This document shows, in pieces, positions 19,009-28,418 of a stretch of 59,060 bases of DNA. This stretch comes from an uncultured SAR116 cluster alpha proteobacterium (GTDB lineage: Bacteria; Pseudomonadota; Alphaproteobacteria; Puniceispirillales; Marisalimonadaceae). Position 1 is the first letter of the stretch, and each line of letters starts with the position of its first letter. A model generated the notes under the pieces. It did no database searches. It was given only the letters and a program-made list of their open reading frames with translations, and was not told where the DNA came from. The stretch is taken from the NCBI GenBank assembly GCA_902517815.1, contig CABYED010000010.1, positions 1 through 59,060 of the forward strand. The letters run 5' to 3'. A program made the position numbers and the translations under genes.

Positions 19009-20184
19009 TTAATTAAAAAAATCCTTAATTCTTGAAATAGCTTCTTCAATTGCGGAATCTGAATTAGCGCATGATAACCTGATGTAACCTTCACCATATT
19101 CACCAAAAGATGTACCTGAAACTGTGGCCACTCCCAAATCATCTAGTAAAATATTTTGAATTTCTGTAGACTTTTTCCCCGTTCCAGTTATGTTTGGAAA
19201 ACAATAAAAAGCTCCATTTGGTTTTTGACATGAAAAGCCATTTATTTCATTTAATTTGGTATACATTAAATTAGCACGTCTTTTAAAATGATTATTCATT
19301 TCTGAAACACAGTTTTGAGGACCATTTAATGCTTCCAACGCTGCATATTGAGCGCTTGAATTAACACATGAATGAATATTTACAGCAAGTTTCTCTGCAA
19401 TTTCATATAATTTACTTGGGAAAATACCATAACCTAAGCGCCATCCAGTCATAGCATATGTTTTGGACCATCCATTTAAAATGATTAGCCTTTCTCTAAG
19501 TTCGGGAAATTGTAACATTGATGTAAAATTATTTTCACCAAAACAAAATTGATCATAAATTTCGTCACTCATTAAAACAACATTTGGGTACTCTTTTAGA
19601 CCTACTACTAACTTTTCTAATTCACTTTTAGGAACAACTCCACCTGTCGGGTTTGCTGGACTATTAATAATAATTAAACTAGTGTTGGTATTAATTTTGC
19701 TAAGTATATCTTCAGCAGAAAATGAAAAGCCTTTGTCCTCTTTTAATTGATAAGGTATTGATCTTGCCCCTGAATAATTTATGGCTGATTCATAAATTGG
19801 AAAACCTGGGTTTGGGTATAAGATTTCTTTATTTTTTTCGCCCATTAACATAGCTGAAAAAAATATTATAACCTTACCACCAGGAACAATCATAATTTGG
19901 TCTGGTGAAATATTTTGATTATATCTTTTTTTTATATCATTTGAAACGGCTTCTCTTAGATTTGGAATACCAGTAGATTGCGTATAACCATGATGCCCAT
20001 CTCTAAGAGCTTTTATGCCTGCCTCAACAATATGTCCAGGTGTTTTAAAGTCTGGTTGACCGATACCTAGGTTGATTATGTTCTGTCCTTTAGAAGCTAG
20101 TTCATTTGCCTTTGCTAATACAGTAAAAGCAGTTTCAGTTCCAAGATCATAATTTCTAGACGCTAACTCATAATTACTTTTCAT
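19009..20184 (-). CDS. PLP-dependent aminotransferase, aspartate aminotransferase-like
   Basis: A 391-residue fold-type I aminotransferase. Visible features are IINLGIGQPDFKTP, the substrate loop HHGYTQSTGIPNLREAV, NSPANPTGG with the pyridine-ring asparagine, MSDEIYDQFCF and the PLP lysine in NGWSKTYAMTGWRLGYG, plus the carboxylate-binding arginine in GYIRLSCANS. It resembles class I enzymes for aspartate or branched amino acids (subgroup Ib), but the substrate is undetermined. It is a single gene, convergent with nothing, 100 bases upstream of glnB on the same strand. The ATG start has no strong ribosome site. Confidence 0.85.
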   Translation of the reverse strand: MKSNYELASRNYDLGTETAFTVLAKANELASKGQNIINLGIGQPDFKTPGHIVEAGIKALRDGHHGYTQSTGIPNLREAVSNDIKKRYNQNISPDQIMIVPGGKVIIFFSAMLMGEKNKEILYPNPGFPIYESAINYSGARSIPYQLKEDKGFSFSAEDILSKINTNTSLIIINSPANPTGGVVPKSELEKLVVGLKEYPNVVLMSDEIYDQFCFGENNFTSMLQFPELRERLIILNGWSKTYAMTGWRLGYGIFPSKLYEIAEKLAVNIHSCVNSSAQYAALEALNGPQNCVSEMNNHFKRRANLMYTKLNEINGFSCQKPNGAFYCFPNITGTGKKSTEIQNILLDDLGVATVSGTSFGEYGEGYIRLSCANSDSAIEEAISRIKDFFN

Positions 20185-20294
20185 TTAATAAACCTTGATT
20201 AATTATAATTTATTAAATACTTATACATAACTATATTTAAAATAAAGATTTTATTAAATTATTTAATTTAAGTATGGATGATTAAAACTACTAT

Positions 20295-20372
20295 GGCGGG
20301 TGTAGCTCAGTTGGTTAGAGCGCGGGTTTGTGGTACCTGAGGTCGCCGGTTCGAAGCCGGTCACTCGCCCCA
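20295..20372 (+). tRNA. tRNA-His (GTG)
   Basis: A full cloverleaf: eight-pair acceptor including the extra 5' G(-1) opposite C73 that identifies tRNA-His, D arm GCTCAGTTGGTTAGAGC, anticodon loop TTGTGGT, T arm GCCGG-TTCGAAG-CCGGT, and an encoded CCA end (20370-20372). It lies in a 389-base stretch without protein genes (20185-20573), which otherwise holds only tRNA-Leu and a possible promoter. Confidence 0.96.
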
Positions 20373-20394
20373 TTCTAATTTTAATCATTCTAAC

Positions 20395-20423
20395 TTGACC
20401 TTTGCGCTTTCCTAAGTTAGCTA
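20395..20423 (+). promoter_or_regulatory. Possible promoter of tRNA-Leu
   Basis: TTGACC (20395-20400), 17 bases, TAGCTA (20418-20423), with the mature tRNA-Leu beginning 24 bases later. The -10 is weak. The same -35 with the same 17-base spacing is found before tRNA-Asp. Alternatively tRNA-Leu is read through from tRNA-His. Confidence 0.35.
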
Positions 20424-20446
20424 TTTGATAAATAGATTAAATATAT

Positions 20447-20531
20447 GCGGGCGTGGCGGAACTGGTAGACGCGCAAGATTTAGGTTCTTGTATCGAAAGG
20501 TGTGGGGGTTCAAGTCCCTTCGCCCGCACCA
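20447..20531 (+). tRNA. tRNA-Leu (TAG)
   Basis: An 85-base class II tRNA: acceptor GCGGGCG/CGCCCGC, anticodon stem CAAGA/TCTTG with loop TTTAGGT (anticodon TAG), an extended variable arm, T loop GTTCAAGTC and an encoded ACCA end. Forty-two bases later the trigger factor gene begins. Confidence 0.95.
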
Positions 20532-20573
20532 ATAATTTAAAAAAAAATTTCAGTTTTAAGAGGTAATTTCAAA

Positions 20574-22001
20574 ATGGCTGTTACGGAAACCTTATCAGAA
20601 GGATTAAAACGAGAATATGAAGTAATAATAACTAAGAAAGAAATTGAAAAATTAGTTGATCAAAAGCTTGAAAGTATAGCTAAGGAGGCTAATCTTCCAG
20701 GTTTTAGACCGGGGAAAGTTCCTGTTTCAGTTGTTAAAAACAGGTTTGGAAAACAAGTTCTTGGTGAAGTAGTAAGAGAATCAGTAGATGCTGCTACGAA
20801 AGATACAATGGAAAAAAACAAATTAACAGCATCTTCTCAACCAAAAATAGAAATAGTATCATTTGAAGAAGGTAAGGATTTAAAGGCAAAATTATTAGTT
20901 GAAATAATGCCTGATTTTGAAATACCAGATTTATCATCATTAGATATAATTAAACCAGTTGTAAAAGTGAGTGATAAGGACATTAACGTTGCAGTTGAAA
21001 AAATTGCACAAGAGAATGTTGGTACAAGAGTAATAGCCAAAGATAGACCTGCAAAAAAAGGTGATACTCTTGTGATTGATTTTATTGGTAGGATTAATGG
21101 TGAACCATTTGAAGGTGGGGAAGCTAAGGGTCACAACTTAAAATTAGGATCAAACACTTTTATACCTGGATTTGAAGATGCATTGCTTGGATCCTTAAAA
21201 GGAAAAACCACTCAAGTAAAAGTTACTTTTCCAAAAGATTATCAAGCCAAGAATTTGGCTGGTAAAGATGCTGTATTTGAAACAAAAGTCAATGAAATTA
21301 GAGAAGATGTTGAAGTTAAAATAAATGATGAATTTGCAAAAACATTAGGCATGAATGATTTAGAGGCTCTAAAAAAAGCTGTTTCAGAGCAGATTTCAAA
21401 ACAGCATCATCAACAAAGTCGAGATAAAGCAAAAAGACAAATTTTAGACAAGTTAGCTGATACAGTGTCTTTTGATCTACCAGAGACTTTAGAAAAAGAA
21501 GAATACAATAATATTTGCAAGGCTATGAACCCTAATTCAAAACCAGACACAGATAAAAGTGACGAAGCAAATCCAGATCCTGACAAAGGCATGTCAAAAG
21601 AAGAAAAATTAGACGCCTCTGATATAGCAAAAAGAAGAGTTAGGTTAGGGTTGTTACTTTCGGAAATAGGAAGAAAAAACAATATTAAAGTAGAAGAAGA
21701 AGATACAAGAAATGCGATGATTAAAGAAATACAAAAATACCCGGGTCAGGAAAAGCAAATTATGGATTATTTGAAGAACAATCCTGAAGCTCAACAGCAA
21801 CTGTCAGGCCCAATATTTGAAGATAAGATTATAGATTTTATTTTAGAATTAGCAAATGTTAAAGAAAAAATAGTTTCTGTTGATGAGCTTTATAAAGAAG
21901 AAGGAATGGATTTGAAAAAAGAAGCTGCAAAAGCTAAAAAATCAAATAAAGTTGTTAACAAAAATAAAACAAAAAAAACAACGAAAAAAGTATCAAAATA
22001 A
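20574..22001 (+). CDS. tig: Trigger factor
   Basis: A ribosome-bound folding chaperone and peptidyl-prolyl isomerase, 475 residues. The N-terminal ribosome-binding signature is GFRPGKVP (about residues 42-50). The FKBP-like domain (about 158-245) has GDTLVIDFIGRINGEPFEGG and IPGFEDALLGSLKG. The C-terminal arm domain contains an acidic, proline-rich insertion (KPDTDKSDEANPDPDKG) and ends in a lysine-rich tail (KKTTKKVSK). The ATG has AGAGG upstream. It heads the usual tig-clpP-clpX-lon-hup order, all on the plus strand, linking folding with proteolysis. Confidence 0.96.
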   Translation: MAVTETLSEGLKREYEVIITKKEIEKLVDQKLESIAKEANLPGFRPGKVPVSVVKNRFGKQVLGEVVRESVDAATKDTMEKNKLTASSQPKIEIVSFEEGKDLKAKLLVEIMPDFEIPDLSSLDIIKPVVKVSDKDINVAVEKIAQENVGTRVIAKDRPAKKGDTLVIDFIGRINGEPFEGGEAKGHNLKLGSNTFIPGFEDALLGSLKGKTTQVKVTFPKDYQAKNLAGKDAVFETKVNEIREDVEVKINDEFAKTLGMNDLEALKKAVSEQISKQHHQQSRDKAKRQILDKLADTVSFDLPETLEKEEYNNICKAMNPNSKPDTDKSDEANPDPDKGMSKEEKLDASDIAKRRVRLGLLLSEIGRKNNIKVEEEDTRNAMIKEIQKYPGQEKQIMDYLKNNPEAQQQLSGPIFEDKIIDFILELANVKEKIVSVDELYKEEGMDLKKEAAKAKKSNKVVNKNKTKKTTKKVSK

Positions 22002-22045
22002 TTCTGATTTAGATACATAAATTTTTATTTGAGGAGTTTAAAATT

Positions 22046-22684
22046 ATGATCGAAAAAAATAATAATCCATTTTCTTCAATAAAAGAAATTGGTGCATTAG
22101 TTCCAATGGTAGTTGAGCAAACAAGCCGAGGCGAAAGATCGTATGATATTTATTCGAGACTCTTAAAGGAAAGAATAATTTTTCTTGTAGGTCCCGTTGA
22201 CGATAATTTAGCATCACTAGTCTGTGCTCAATTATTATTTTTAGAGGCAGAAAATCCAAAAAAAGATATATCTATGTATATAAACTCACCAGGTGGTGTG
22301 GTTACATCGGGATTGTCGATATATGATACGATGGAGTATATTCGTCCTGATGTTTCAACCGTTTGTATTGGTCAGGCAGCAAGTATGGGATCGCTTTTAT
22401 TAACAGCTGGTGCAAAAAATAAAAGATACTGTTTACCTAATGCAAGAATAATGACTCATCAACCCTCTGGAGGCTTTCAAGGTCAAGCAAGTGATATTGA
22501 AATTCATGCTAAAGAAATAATTAATTTGAGATCAAGATTAAATGCCATTTATGTTAAACATTCTGGCAAGAAAATTGCAGAAATTGAAGCTTTAATGGAC
22601 AGAGATACTTTCTTATCTCCTGAAGATGCTGTTAAGATTGGTTTAATAGATGAAGTTGTTGAGAAAAGGCCCAGTGTTAAATAG
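22046..22684 (+). CDS. clpP: ATP-dependent Clp protease proteolytic subunit
   Basis: The serine protease tetradecamer of ClpXP, 212 residues. The catalytic triad is visible: Ser113 in [10 protein letters not shown], His138 in MTHQPSGG, and the Asp in [13 protein letters not shown]. The oxyanion-region SPGGVV is intact. The N-terminal [23 protein letters not shown] is the usual processed segment. A strong ribosome site (GAGGAG, 22031-22036) precedes the ATG. clpX follows 78 bases later. Confidence 0.98.
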   Translation: MIEKNNNPFSSIKEIGALVPMVVEQTSRGERSYDIYSRLLKERIIFLVGPVDDNLASLVCAQLLFLEAENPKKDISMYINSPGGVVTSGLSIYDTMEYIRPDVSTVCIGQAASMGSLLLTAGAKNKRYCLPNARIMTHQPSGGFQGQASDIEIHAKEIINLRSRLNAIYVKHSGKKIAEIEALMDRDTFLSPEDAVKIGLIDEVVEKRPSVK

Positions 22685-22762
22685 AAATAATTAATATATT
22701 TATATTGCTTTTTAAAATAAACTTATAGATTATTAGGTAATTAAGAGTTTTGAGGTGAAATT

Positions 22763-24031
22763 ATGGATGAACAAAAGAACGAAGGAAAAAACAAAACAAC
22801 TTTGTATTGTTCATTTTGCGGTAAAAGTCAACACGAAGTTAAAAAGTTAATTGCTGGACCTACAGTGTTTATTTGTGATGAATGTGTTGAGCTTTGTATG
22901 GACATTATTAAAGAAGAAAACCAATCATCCATTACAAAAAATAAAGAAGGTATCCCGTCACCTGTTGAAATTTGTAAAATACTGGACGATTACGTAATTG
23001 GTCAAACAAAAGCAAAAAAAGTTCTTTCGGTAGCAGTTCATAACCATTACAAAAGATTAGCAAACACAACTGAAGTAAATGATATTGAAATTTCAAAATC
23101 AAATATTCTTTTGGTAGGCCCAACTGGTTGTGGAAAAACTTTACTAGCCCAAACCTTAGCAAAAATTTTAGATGTACCTTTTACAATGGCTGACGCAACA
23201 ACGCTTACAGAAGCTGGTTATGTTGGTGAGGATGTTGAGAACATAATATTAAAGTTGTTACAAGCTTCTGATTATAATGTTGAAAGAGCTCAAAAAGGTA
23301 TAGTATATATAGATGAAGTTGACAAAATTTCTAGAAAGTCTGAAAATCCATCTATTACAAGAGATGTTAGTGGAGAAGGCGTACAGCAAGCTTTACTTAA
23401 AATCATGGAAGGAACAATTGCAGCTGTTCCACCCCAAGGCGGGAGAAAGCATCCTCAACAAGAATTCCTTCAGGTAGATACCACAAATATTCTATTTATT
23501 TGTGGTGGAGCCTTTGCAGGTTTAGATAAATTAATAGCAAATAGAAATAAAGGCTCTTCAATTGGTTTTGGAGCTGAAATAGTTAACTCAATGGAAACCT
23601 CCGCATCTGAAATGCTAAAAGATGTAGAGCCTGGTGATTTAGTTAAATATGGACTTATACCTGAATTTGTAGGTAGATTACCTGTTCTAGCATCATTAGA
23701 AGATCTTGATGAAGAAGCCTTAGTTACAATTTTAACAAAACCTAAAAATGCGCTTCTTAAACAGTACCAAAAATTGTTTGAAATGGAAAACACTAATCTA
23801 GAATTTAGAGAAAATGCATTAAAAGCTATTGCTCAAAAAGCTATAAGTTTAAAAACAGGAGCAAGAGGCCTGCGTTCAATAATTGAAAACATACTTATGG
23901 ATACCATGTTTGAATTACCTTCTGAACCTAATATTAATGAGGTTGTTATAAATGAAGAAGTTGTCACGAAAGGTTCTAAACCTATTTTAGTTCATGAAAA
24001 AAAGACAAAAGAAATAAAAAATTCAATTTAG
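22763..24031 (+). CDS. clpX: ATP-dependent Clp protease ATP-binding subunit ClpX
   Basis: The AAA+ unfoldase that feeds ClpP, 422 residues. The N-terminal zinc-binding domain has CSFCGKS and CDECVELC (about residues 15-45). The AAA+ core has Walker A GPTGCGKT, Walker [10 protein letters not shown], the pore loop around GYVGEDVE, sensor and arginine-finger regions, and the RKHPQQEF block. The C-terminal small domain has [12 protein letters not shown]. Ribosome site TGAGGTG precedes the ATG. It sits between clpP and lon as in most proteobacteria. ClpXP in alphaproteobacteria also degrades cell-cycle regulators, though CtrA is not visible here. Confidence 0.98.
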   Translation: MDEQKNEGKNKTTLYCSFCGKSQHEVKKLIAGPTVFICDECVELCMDIIKEENQSSITKNKEGIPSPVEICKILDDYVIGQTKAKKVLSVAVHNHYKRLANTTEVNDIEISKSNILLVGPTGCGKTLLAQTLAKILDVPFTMADATTLTEAGYVGEDVENIILKLLQASDYNVERAQKGIVYIDEVDKISRKSENPSITRDVSGEGVQQALLKIMEGTIAAVPPQGGRKHPQQEFLQVDTTNILFICGGAFAGLDKLIANRNKGSSIGFGAEIVNSMETSASEMLKDVEPGDLVKYGLIPEFVGRLPVLASLEDLDEEALVTILTKPKNALLKQYQKLFEMENTNLEFRENALKAIAQKAISLKTGARGLRSIIENILMDTMFELPSEPNINEVVINEEVVTKGSKPILVHEKKTKEIKNSI

Positions 24032-24119
24032 TTTTTTTTGAACTTGAAGTTTAAAAAAAAATTATCATTTATATTAGATATTAACCTTAAAATTCCGTAA
24101 ATTTCCAAAGGATATTATT

Positions 24120-26507
24120 TTGACTACTACAACATACCCTATTTTACCATTAAGAGATATTGTCATTTTTCCAAATATGATTGCACCATTGTTTGTGGGA
24201 AGAATGAAGTCAATAAATGCTCTTGAAACTGTCATGGAAGAAAATAAAGAAATAGTCTTACTTACTCAAAAAAAATCTTCAACCGAAGATCCTAATGCTA
24301 AAGACTTATTCAAAATGGGTACTATAGGAACAATATTACAAATGCTAAAGCTACCTGATGGGACGGTGAAAGTATTAGTTGAAGGGAAATTTAGGTGTAA
24401 GATTGAAGAAATAATTTCGTCAGATGATTATTTAAGGGCAAATTTAAATATTATCAAAACTGATATATCATTAAAAAGTGATCATGATGAGGCTATAAAT
24501 CATCTAAAAAATGCTTTTGAAAAATTTTCTAAACTTAATGGTAAAATTAACTCTGATATTTTGTCAACTATATCCAATATTGATAACTCAGATCTTTTAT
24601 CTGATACAATTGTTAATCATTTAGTTTTTTCCATTGATGAAAAACAATCTTTTCTTGAAACAACTGATTCATTAAAAAGAGTAAAATCTTTGATAGTAAA
24701 AATTGAAAAAGAGATTGAGATACTAAGTTCTGAAAGAAAAATTAGAAGTAATGTAAAAAAACAGATGGAAAAAACACAACGAGAATATTATTTAAATGAG
24801 CAGTTAAAAGCTATACAAAAAGAGCTTGGAACGAGTGATGATGGTAAAAATGAGTTTGATGAATTCGAAGATAAAATAAATAAAACTAAGTTAAGTAAAG
24901 AAGCCAAAGATAAAGCATTATCTGAGCTAAAAAAATTAAGAAATATGAGTCCAATGAGTGCTGAAGCTACAGTAGTGAGGTCATATATAGATTGGTTAGT
25001 TTCAATCCCATGGAATAAAAAAAATAAAGTAAAATCTGATATTTCAAATGCAAGAAAGATTTTGGATGATGATCATTACGGTCTTGAAAAAGTTAAAGAT
25101 AGAATAATAGAATTTCTTGCTGTTCAAAAAAGAACAAATGAAGTTAAAGGCCCAATATTATGTTTGGTAGGTCCACCGGGAGTTGGTAAAACTTCGTTAG
25201 GAAAATCAATTGCAGAAGCAACTGGAAGACAATATATCAGAATGGCTTTAGGTGGTGTGCGAGATGAAGCAGAAATCAGAGGCCACAGAAGAACGTATAT
25301 TGGATCATTGCCAGGTAAAATTATACATGGTATGAAAAAATCATCATCTGTTAACCCATTGTTTTTGTTGGATGAAATAGATAAATTGGGAAATGACTAC
25401 AGAGGAGATCCTTCTTCTGCATTACTAGAAGTTTTAGATCCAGAGCAAAACAAAACCTTCCAAGACCATTATCTTGAGGTAGATTATGATTTGTCAAAAG
25501 TTTTCTTTATTACAACTTCAAACACTTTAAATATGCCTCAAGCCTTGTTGGATAGAATGGAAGTTATTAGGCTATCTGGTTACACTGAAGATGAAAAACT
25601 TGAAATTGCTAAAAGACATTTATTACAAAAACAAATGGATAATTGCAAACTTAAAAAAACAGAGTTTTCAATAGATGATAATGCTCTTAAAATGATCATT
25701 CAATCATACACTAGGGAAGCTGGTGTTCGAAATCTAGAAAGACAATTAGCCAAATTAACTAGAAAGGTTGTAACATTAATTGAGAAAAATGAAGTAAAAT
25801 CAATTACTGTAAACAAAAACAACTTACCTGATTTATTGGGTATTCCTATTTATCAAAGACTAGAGATAGAAAAAGAAAATTTAGTTGGAATTACAACTGG
25901 GTTGGCTTGGACAGAGGTTGGTGGTGAATTATTGTCAATAGAAGCTGTTAAAGTTAAAGGGAAAGGTAAAGTGACAGCTACAGGTAAACTTGGTGATGTT
26001 ATGAAAGAGTCAGTTCAAGCTGCTGAATTTTTTATAAGATCAAATGCTTTTTCTTTTGGTCTAGATCCTTTCGATATTGAAAAACTAGACGTTCATGTCC
26101 ACGTTCCTGAAGGTGCAACTCCCAAGGATGGTCCATCTGCAGGCGTTGCTATGGTTACAAGTATAGTATCAGCCTTGACCGATATAAAAGTTAAAAATTC
26201 TGTTGGTATGACTGGTGAAATTACCCTAAGAGGAAGGGTCTTACCTATTGGCGGTTTAAAAGAAAAACTATTAGCTGCAAAAAGAGGTGGAATAAAAACT
26301 GTCTTGATACCAGAAGATAATAAAAAAGATCTTATTGAAATACCTGAAAATATTAAAAATAAATTAAAAATTGTACCAGTTAGTTCTATTAATGATGTTA
26401 TTTCAAATGCTTTGATTGATGATCCACAAGAGTTAAGTGTATTAAAAGTTAGTGAAATAACAAAAAATGAGGGTAATAATCCAGATAAAGCGAGTGTTTC
26501 TCATTAA
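24120..26507 (+). CDS. lon: Lon protease (ATP-dependent, La)
   Basis: A cytoplasmic quality-control protease, 795 residues. The N-terminal LON domain starts PILPLRDIVIFPNMIAPLFV, a coiled region runs to about residue 250 (QREYYLNEQLKAIQKELG), the AAA+ module has Walker A GPPGVGKT (about 351-358) and LLDEIDKLG, and the C-terminal protease has the Ser/Lys dyad: Ser in PKDGPSAGVAM (about 672) and Lys in LPIGGLKEKLLAAKRGG (about 714). The start is TTG with AAAGGA six to eight bases upstream; no ATG suits the known N terminus. hup lies 106 bases downstream with its own start signals. Confidence 0.98.
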   Translation: MTTTTYPILPLRDIVIFPNMIAPLFVGRMKSINALETVMEENKEIVLLTQKKSSTEDPNAKDLFKMGTIGTILQMLKLPDGTVKVLVEGKFRCKIEEIISSDDYLRANLNIIKTDISLKSDHDEAINHLKNAFEKFSKLNGKINSDILSTISNIDNSDLLSDTIVNHLVFSIDEKQSFLETTDSLKRVKSLIVKIEKEIEILSSERKIRSNVKKQMEKTQREYYLNEQLKAIQKELGTSDDGKNEFDEFEDKINKTKLSKEAKDKALSELKKLRNMSPMSAEATVVRSYIDWLVSIPWNKKNKVKSDISNARKILDDDHYGLEKVKDRIIEFLAVQKRTNEVKGPILCLVGPPGVGKTSLGKSIAEATGRQYIRMALGGVRDEAEIRGHRRTYIGSLPGKIIHGMKKSSSVNPLFLLDEIDKLGNDYRGDPSSALLEVLDPEQNKTFQDHYLEVDYDLSKVFFITTSNTLNMPQALLDRMEVIRLSGYTEDEKLEIAKRHLLQKQMDNCKLKKTEFSIDDNALKMIIQSYTREAGVRNLERQLAKLTRKVVTLIEKNEVKSITVNKNNLPDLLGIPIYQRLEIEKENLVGITTGLAWTEVGGELLSIEAVKVKGKGKVTATGKLGDVMKESVQAAEFFIRSNAFSFGLDPFDIEKLDVHVHVPEGATPKDGPSAGVAMVTSIVSALTDIKVKNSVGMTGEITLRGRVLPIGGLKEKLLAAKRGGIKTVLIPEDNKKDLIEIPENIKNKLKIVPVSSINDVISNALIDDPQELSVLKVSEITKNEGNNPDKASVSH

Positions 26508-26613
26508 TTTTTTTACTTTTTTATTTTCTTGATAATAATTAGCTTTATTTTCTAGTCTTATAAGGTAATATCAGTTAGTTTATATATACTATTAACATAT
26601 TACGGAGGTACGA

Positions 26614-26886
26614 ATGAATAAGAATGAATTAGTTGCAAGTGTTGCTGACGCATCAGGTCTTTCCAAAGTAGATGCTGCAAAAGCAGTTGATGGAGTTTTT
26701 GAGTCAATCACCAATGCATTAAAATCAGGTGGTGATGTGCGTATAGTTGGTTTTGGAACTTTTTCTGTTGCTAACCGTGCCGCTACAACCGGTAGAAATC
26801 CTAGAACAGGGGAAACAATTCAAATTAAAGCATCCAAGCAGCCTAAATTTAAGGCTGGTAGTCCTCTAAAGGCTGCTGTTAATTAG
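26614..26886 (+). CDS. hupB: HU family DNA-binding protein
   Basis: A 90-residue nucleoid protein that bends DNA as a dimer. The HU signature GFGTFSVANRAATTGRNPRTG, the DNA-binding arm, and the C-terminal KASKQPKFKAGSPLKAAVN are complete. Strong ribosome site ACGGAGGT precedes the ATG. It ends before a terminator hairpin at 26909-26932. lon-hup adjacency is conserved in proteobacteria. Confidence 0.97.
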   Translation: MNKNELVASVADASGLSKVDAAKAVDGVFESITNALKSGGDVRIVGFGTFSVANRAATTGRNPRTGETIQIKASKQPKFKAGSPLKAAVN

Positions 26887-26900
26887 ATAAAATTTCACAT

Positions 26901-27434
26901 TTAATAACAAGGCGTCTTTTTAAAGACGCCTTTTTTAAAACCAGCTCTCTGTTTGATTACAATTTTACCATTATTTGACTGTCCATCATAAAAACTTAAT
27001 GGTAAAAGTTCTCGTCCAAAAATTTCAAGTAACTCTCTATCTTTAAGTAGAAAATTTGGGTTTTTTGGTGATGCATATTTCTCATTTCCTGATGAAAAGG
27101 TTTCGTAAAATAAAAAACCATCCTTTTTAAGTAAATTGATTAATTTATTTATCTTAGGTCTGTATAAGTAATTCACCACTATGATCACATCATAATGTTC
27201 TCTAATCAATGGCCATTCTTCATTGGTTTCAAGATCAAAACATATCGTATTAATGTTTTTAAAGCTTGCATATTTATCCAATTTTTCTTGATCTTTATCA
27301 ATAGCTGTTACTATGATATTTTTTTTTGATAGTGGAATGCTATTTCTTCCATTTCCAGAAGCAAAATCTAAGAGATTAATTTTTTTCTTAAACTTTAAAG
27401 ATTCTATCTGATTAAAAATCCATTTAGAATGCAT
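26901..27434 (-). CDS. Class I SAM-dependent methyltransferase
   Basis: A 177-residue Rossmann methyltransferase. Motif I is LLDFASGNGRNSIPL (about residues 21-35), followed by VTAIDKDQEKLDK for the ribose-binding acidic residue, and a motif IV region DVIIVVNYLYRPKI. The YLYRP segment and the small size match a widespread proteobacterial group (TehB-like); the substrate is unknown. The final residues are encoded by the hup terminator hairpin. It diverges from tRNA-Val, 91 bases away. Confidence 0.8.
   Translation of the reverse strand: MHSKWIFNQIESLKFKKKINLLDFASGNGRNSIPLSKKNIIVTAIDKDQEKLDKYASFKNINTICFDLETNEEWPLIREHYDVIIVVNYLYRPKINKLINLLKKDGFLFYETFSSGNEKYASPKNPNFLLKDRELLEIFGRELLPLSFYDGQSNNGKIVIKQRAGFKKGVFKKTPCY
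26909..26932 (+). terminator. Terminator of hup, inside the convergent methyltransferase gene
   Basis: AAGGCGTCT and AGACGCCTT pair around TTTTAA, followed by TTTT on the plus strand. It begins 22 bases after the hup stop. The whole hairpin is also coding on the minus strand: it specifies the last residues of the methyltransferase (KKGVFKKTPC), whose stop is at 26901-26903. The stem is A/T flanked on both sides, so it may act in both directions. Confidence 0.85.
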
Positions 27435-27485
27435 TAAAATTTTTCCTTATTTCTAAATTTTATTTATCAAATAATAAGTTAATTA

Positions 27486-27514
27486 TTGTCTTCGTTAAAA
27501 AAATTACGTATAAA
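27486..27514 (+). promoter_or_regulatory. Promoter of tRNA-Val
   Basis: TTGTCT (27486-27491), 17 bases, TATAAA (27509-27514), with the mature tRNA starting 12 bases later. Good spacing and position; no experimental support. Confidence 0.6.
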
Positions 27515-27525
27515 GTCCATCTCAA

Positions 27526-27601
27526 GGGCGGTTAGCTCAGTTGGTAGAGCATCTCGTTTACACCGAGAGGGTCGGCGGTTCGAGACCGTCACCGCCCACC
27601 A
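27526..27601 (+). tRNA. tRNA-Val (TAC)
   Basis: A 76-base cloverleaf: acceptor GGGCGGT/ACCGCCC, D arm GCTCAGTTGGTAGAGC, anticodon stem TCTCG/CGAGA with loop TTTACAC (anticodon TAC), T loop GTTCGAGAC, discriminator A and encoded CCA. Confidence 0.96.
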
Positions 27602-27697
27602 GAATTCACACAAAATATTATATAACTCTTTGATAGTAATCAAATGGTTTTTGTTGTCTAATCTTAATCATGTGATTTTAGTTATTGGAGTAGAAAA

Positions 27698-28417
27698 ATG
27701 TCAATTTCAAAAATGCCAGTTTGTATGATTACTGGTTTAGGTGAGGGTACAGGAGGGTATACTGCTAGACGGTTTGCAAAAGCTGGATATAGAGTGGCAA
27801 TGTTAGCAAGAACTGAAGAAAGATTGAAAAAATTTGAAATAGAATTACCTGGTTCAAAAGGATATGTATGCGATGTATCTAATTTAAAACATTTGGAGGA
27901 TATATGTAAAAAAATTAAAAATGAAATGTCAGCTCCAGAAGTTCTCATTCACAATGCAGTGAAAGGAAACTTTGAATACTTACTGAAAGGCAAACCAGAG
28001 TGGTTAGAAAAGAACTTCAGAATTAATACAACCTCACTAATGTATCTGTCTCACTTTTTGATACCAGACATGTTGAAAAACAAAAAAGGAGTTATAATTG
28101 TAACGGGTAATACAGCCGCACATAGGGGGGTAGCGATGACACCATATTTTGCTCCCACCAAAGCCGCTCAAAGAATTCTTGCACAGTCATTAGCTCGTGA
28201 TTTTGGTCCTCAAGGCATTCATGTTGCTTATATCACTATTGATGCATCAATAAATACCCCATGGACTAGGGGTAGAATAGAACATCAAAAAAGTAAAAAT
28301 GATATTGAATTTGCTCAACCACAGGATATAGCCGAAGAAATTTTTAGAATTTCACAACAAAAGCGTTCTGCTTGGTCATTTGATGTCGAGCTAAGACCTG
28401 ACATAGAAAAGTGGTAA
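27698..28417 (+). CDS. Short-chain dehydrogenase/reductase family protein, atypical active site
   Basis: A 239-residue Rossmann protein. The cofactor motif reads TGLGEGTGGYTARRFAKAG with an arginine-ending second strand (AMLART), suggesting NADP(H). NAG is replaced by HNAVKG. The active-site segment is TPYFAPTKAAQR: the position four before the lysine, where SDRs carry the catalytic Tyr, is Phe, and Tyr is one further upstream. Other SDRs with FAPxK are known to me as a divergent group, so the chemistry may differ. Ribosome site GGAG precedes the ATG. A single gene after tRNA-Val, ending next to the convergent fpr with one base between. Confidence 0.8.
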   Translation: MSISKMPVCMITGLGEGTGGYTARRFAKAGYRVAMLARTEERLKKFEIELPGSKGYVCDVSNLKHLEDICKKIKNEMSAPEVLIHNAVKGNFEYLLKGKPEWLEKNFRINTTSLMYLSHFLIPDMLKNKKGVIIVTGNTAAHRGVAMTPYFAPTKAAQRILAQSLARDFGPQGIHVAYITIDASINTPWTRGRIEHQKSKNDIEFAQPQDIAEEIFRISQQKRSAWSFDVELRPDIEKW

Positions 28418-28418
28418 T

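Noticed and set aside
27486-27728. An 80-codon open frame on the plus strand
   Set aside because: It runs straight through tRNA-Val and its promoter, and the product has no recognisable features.
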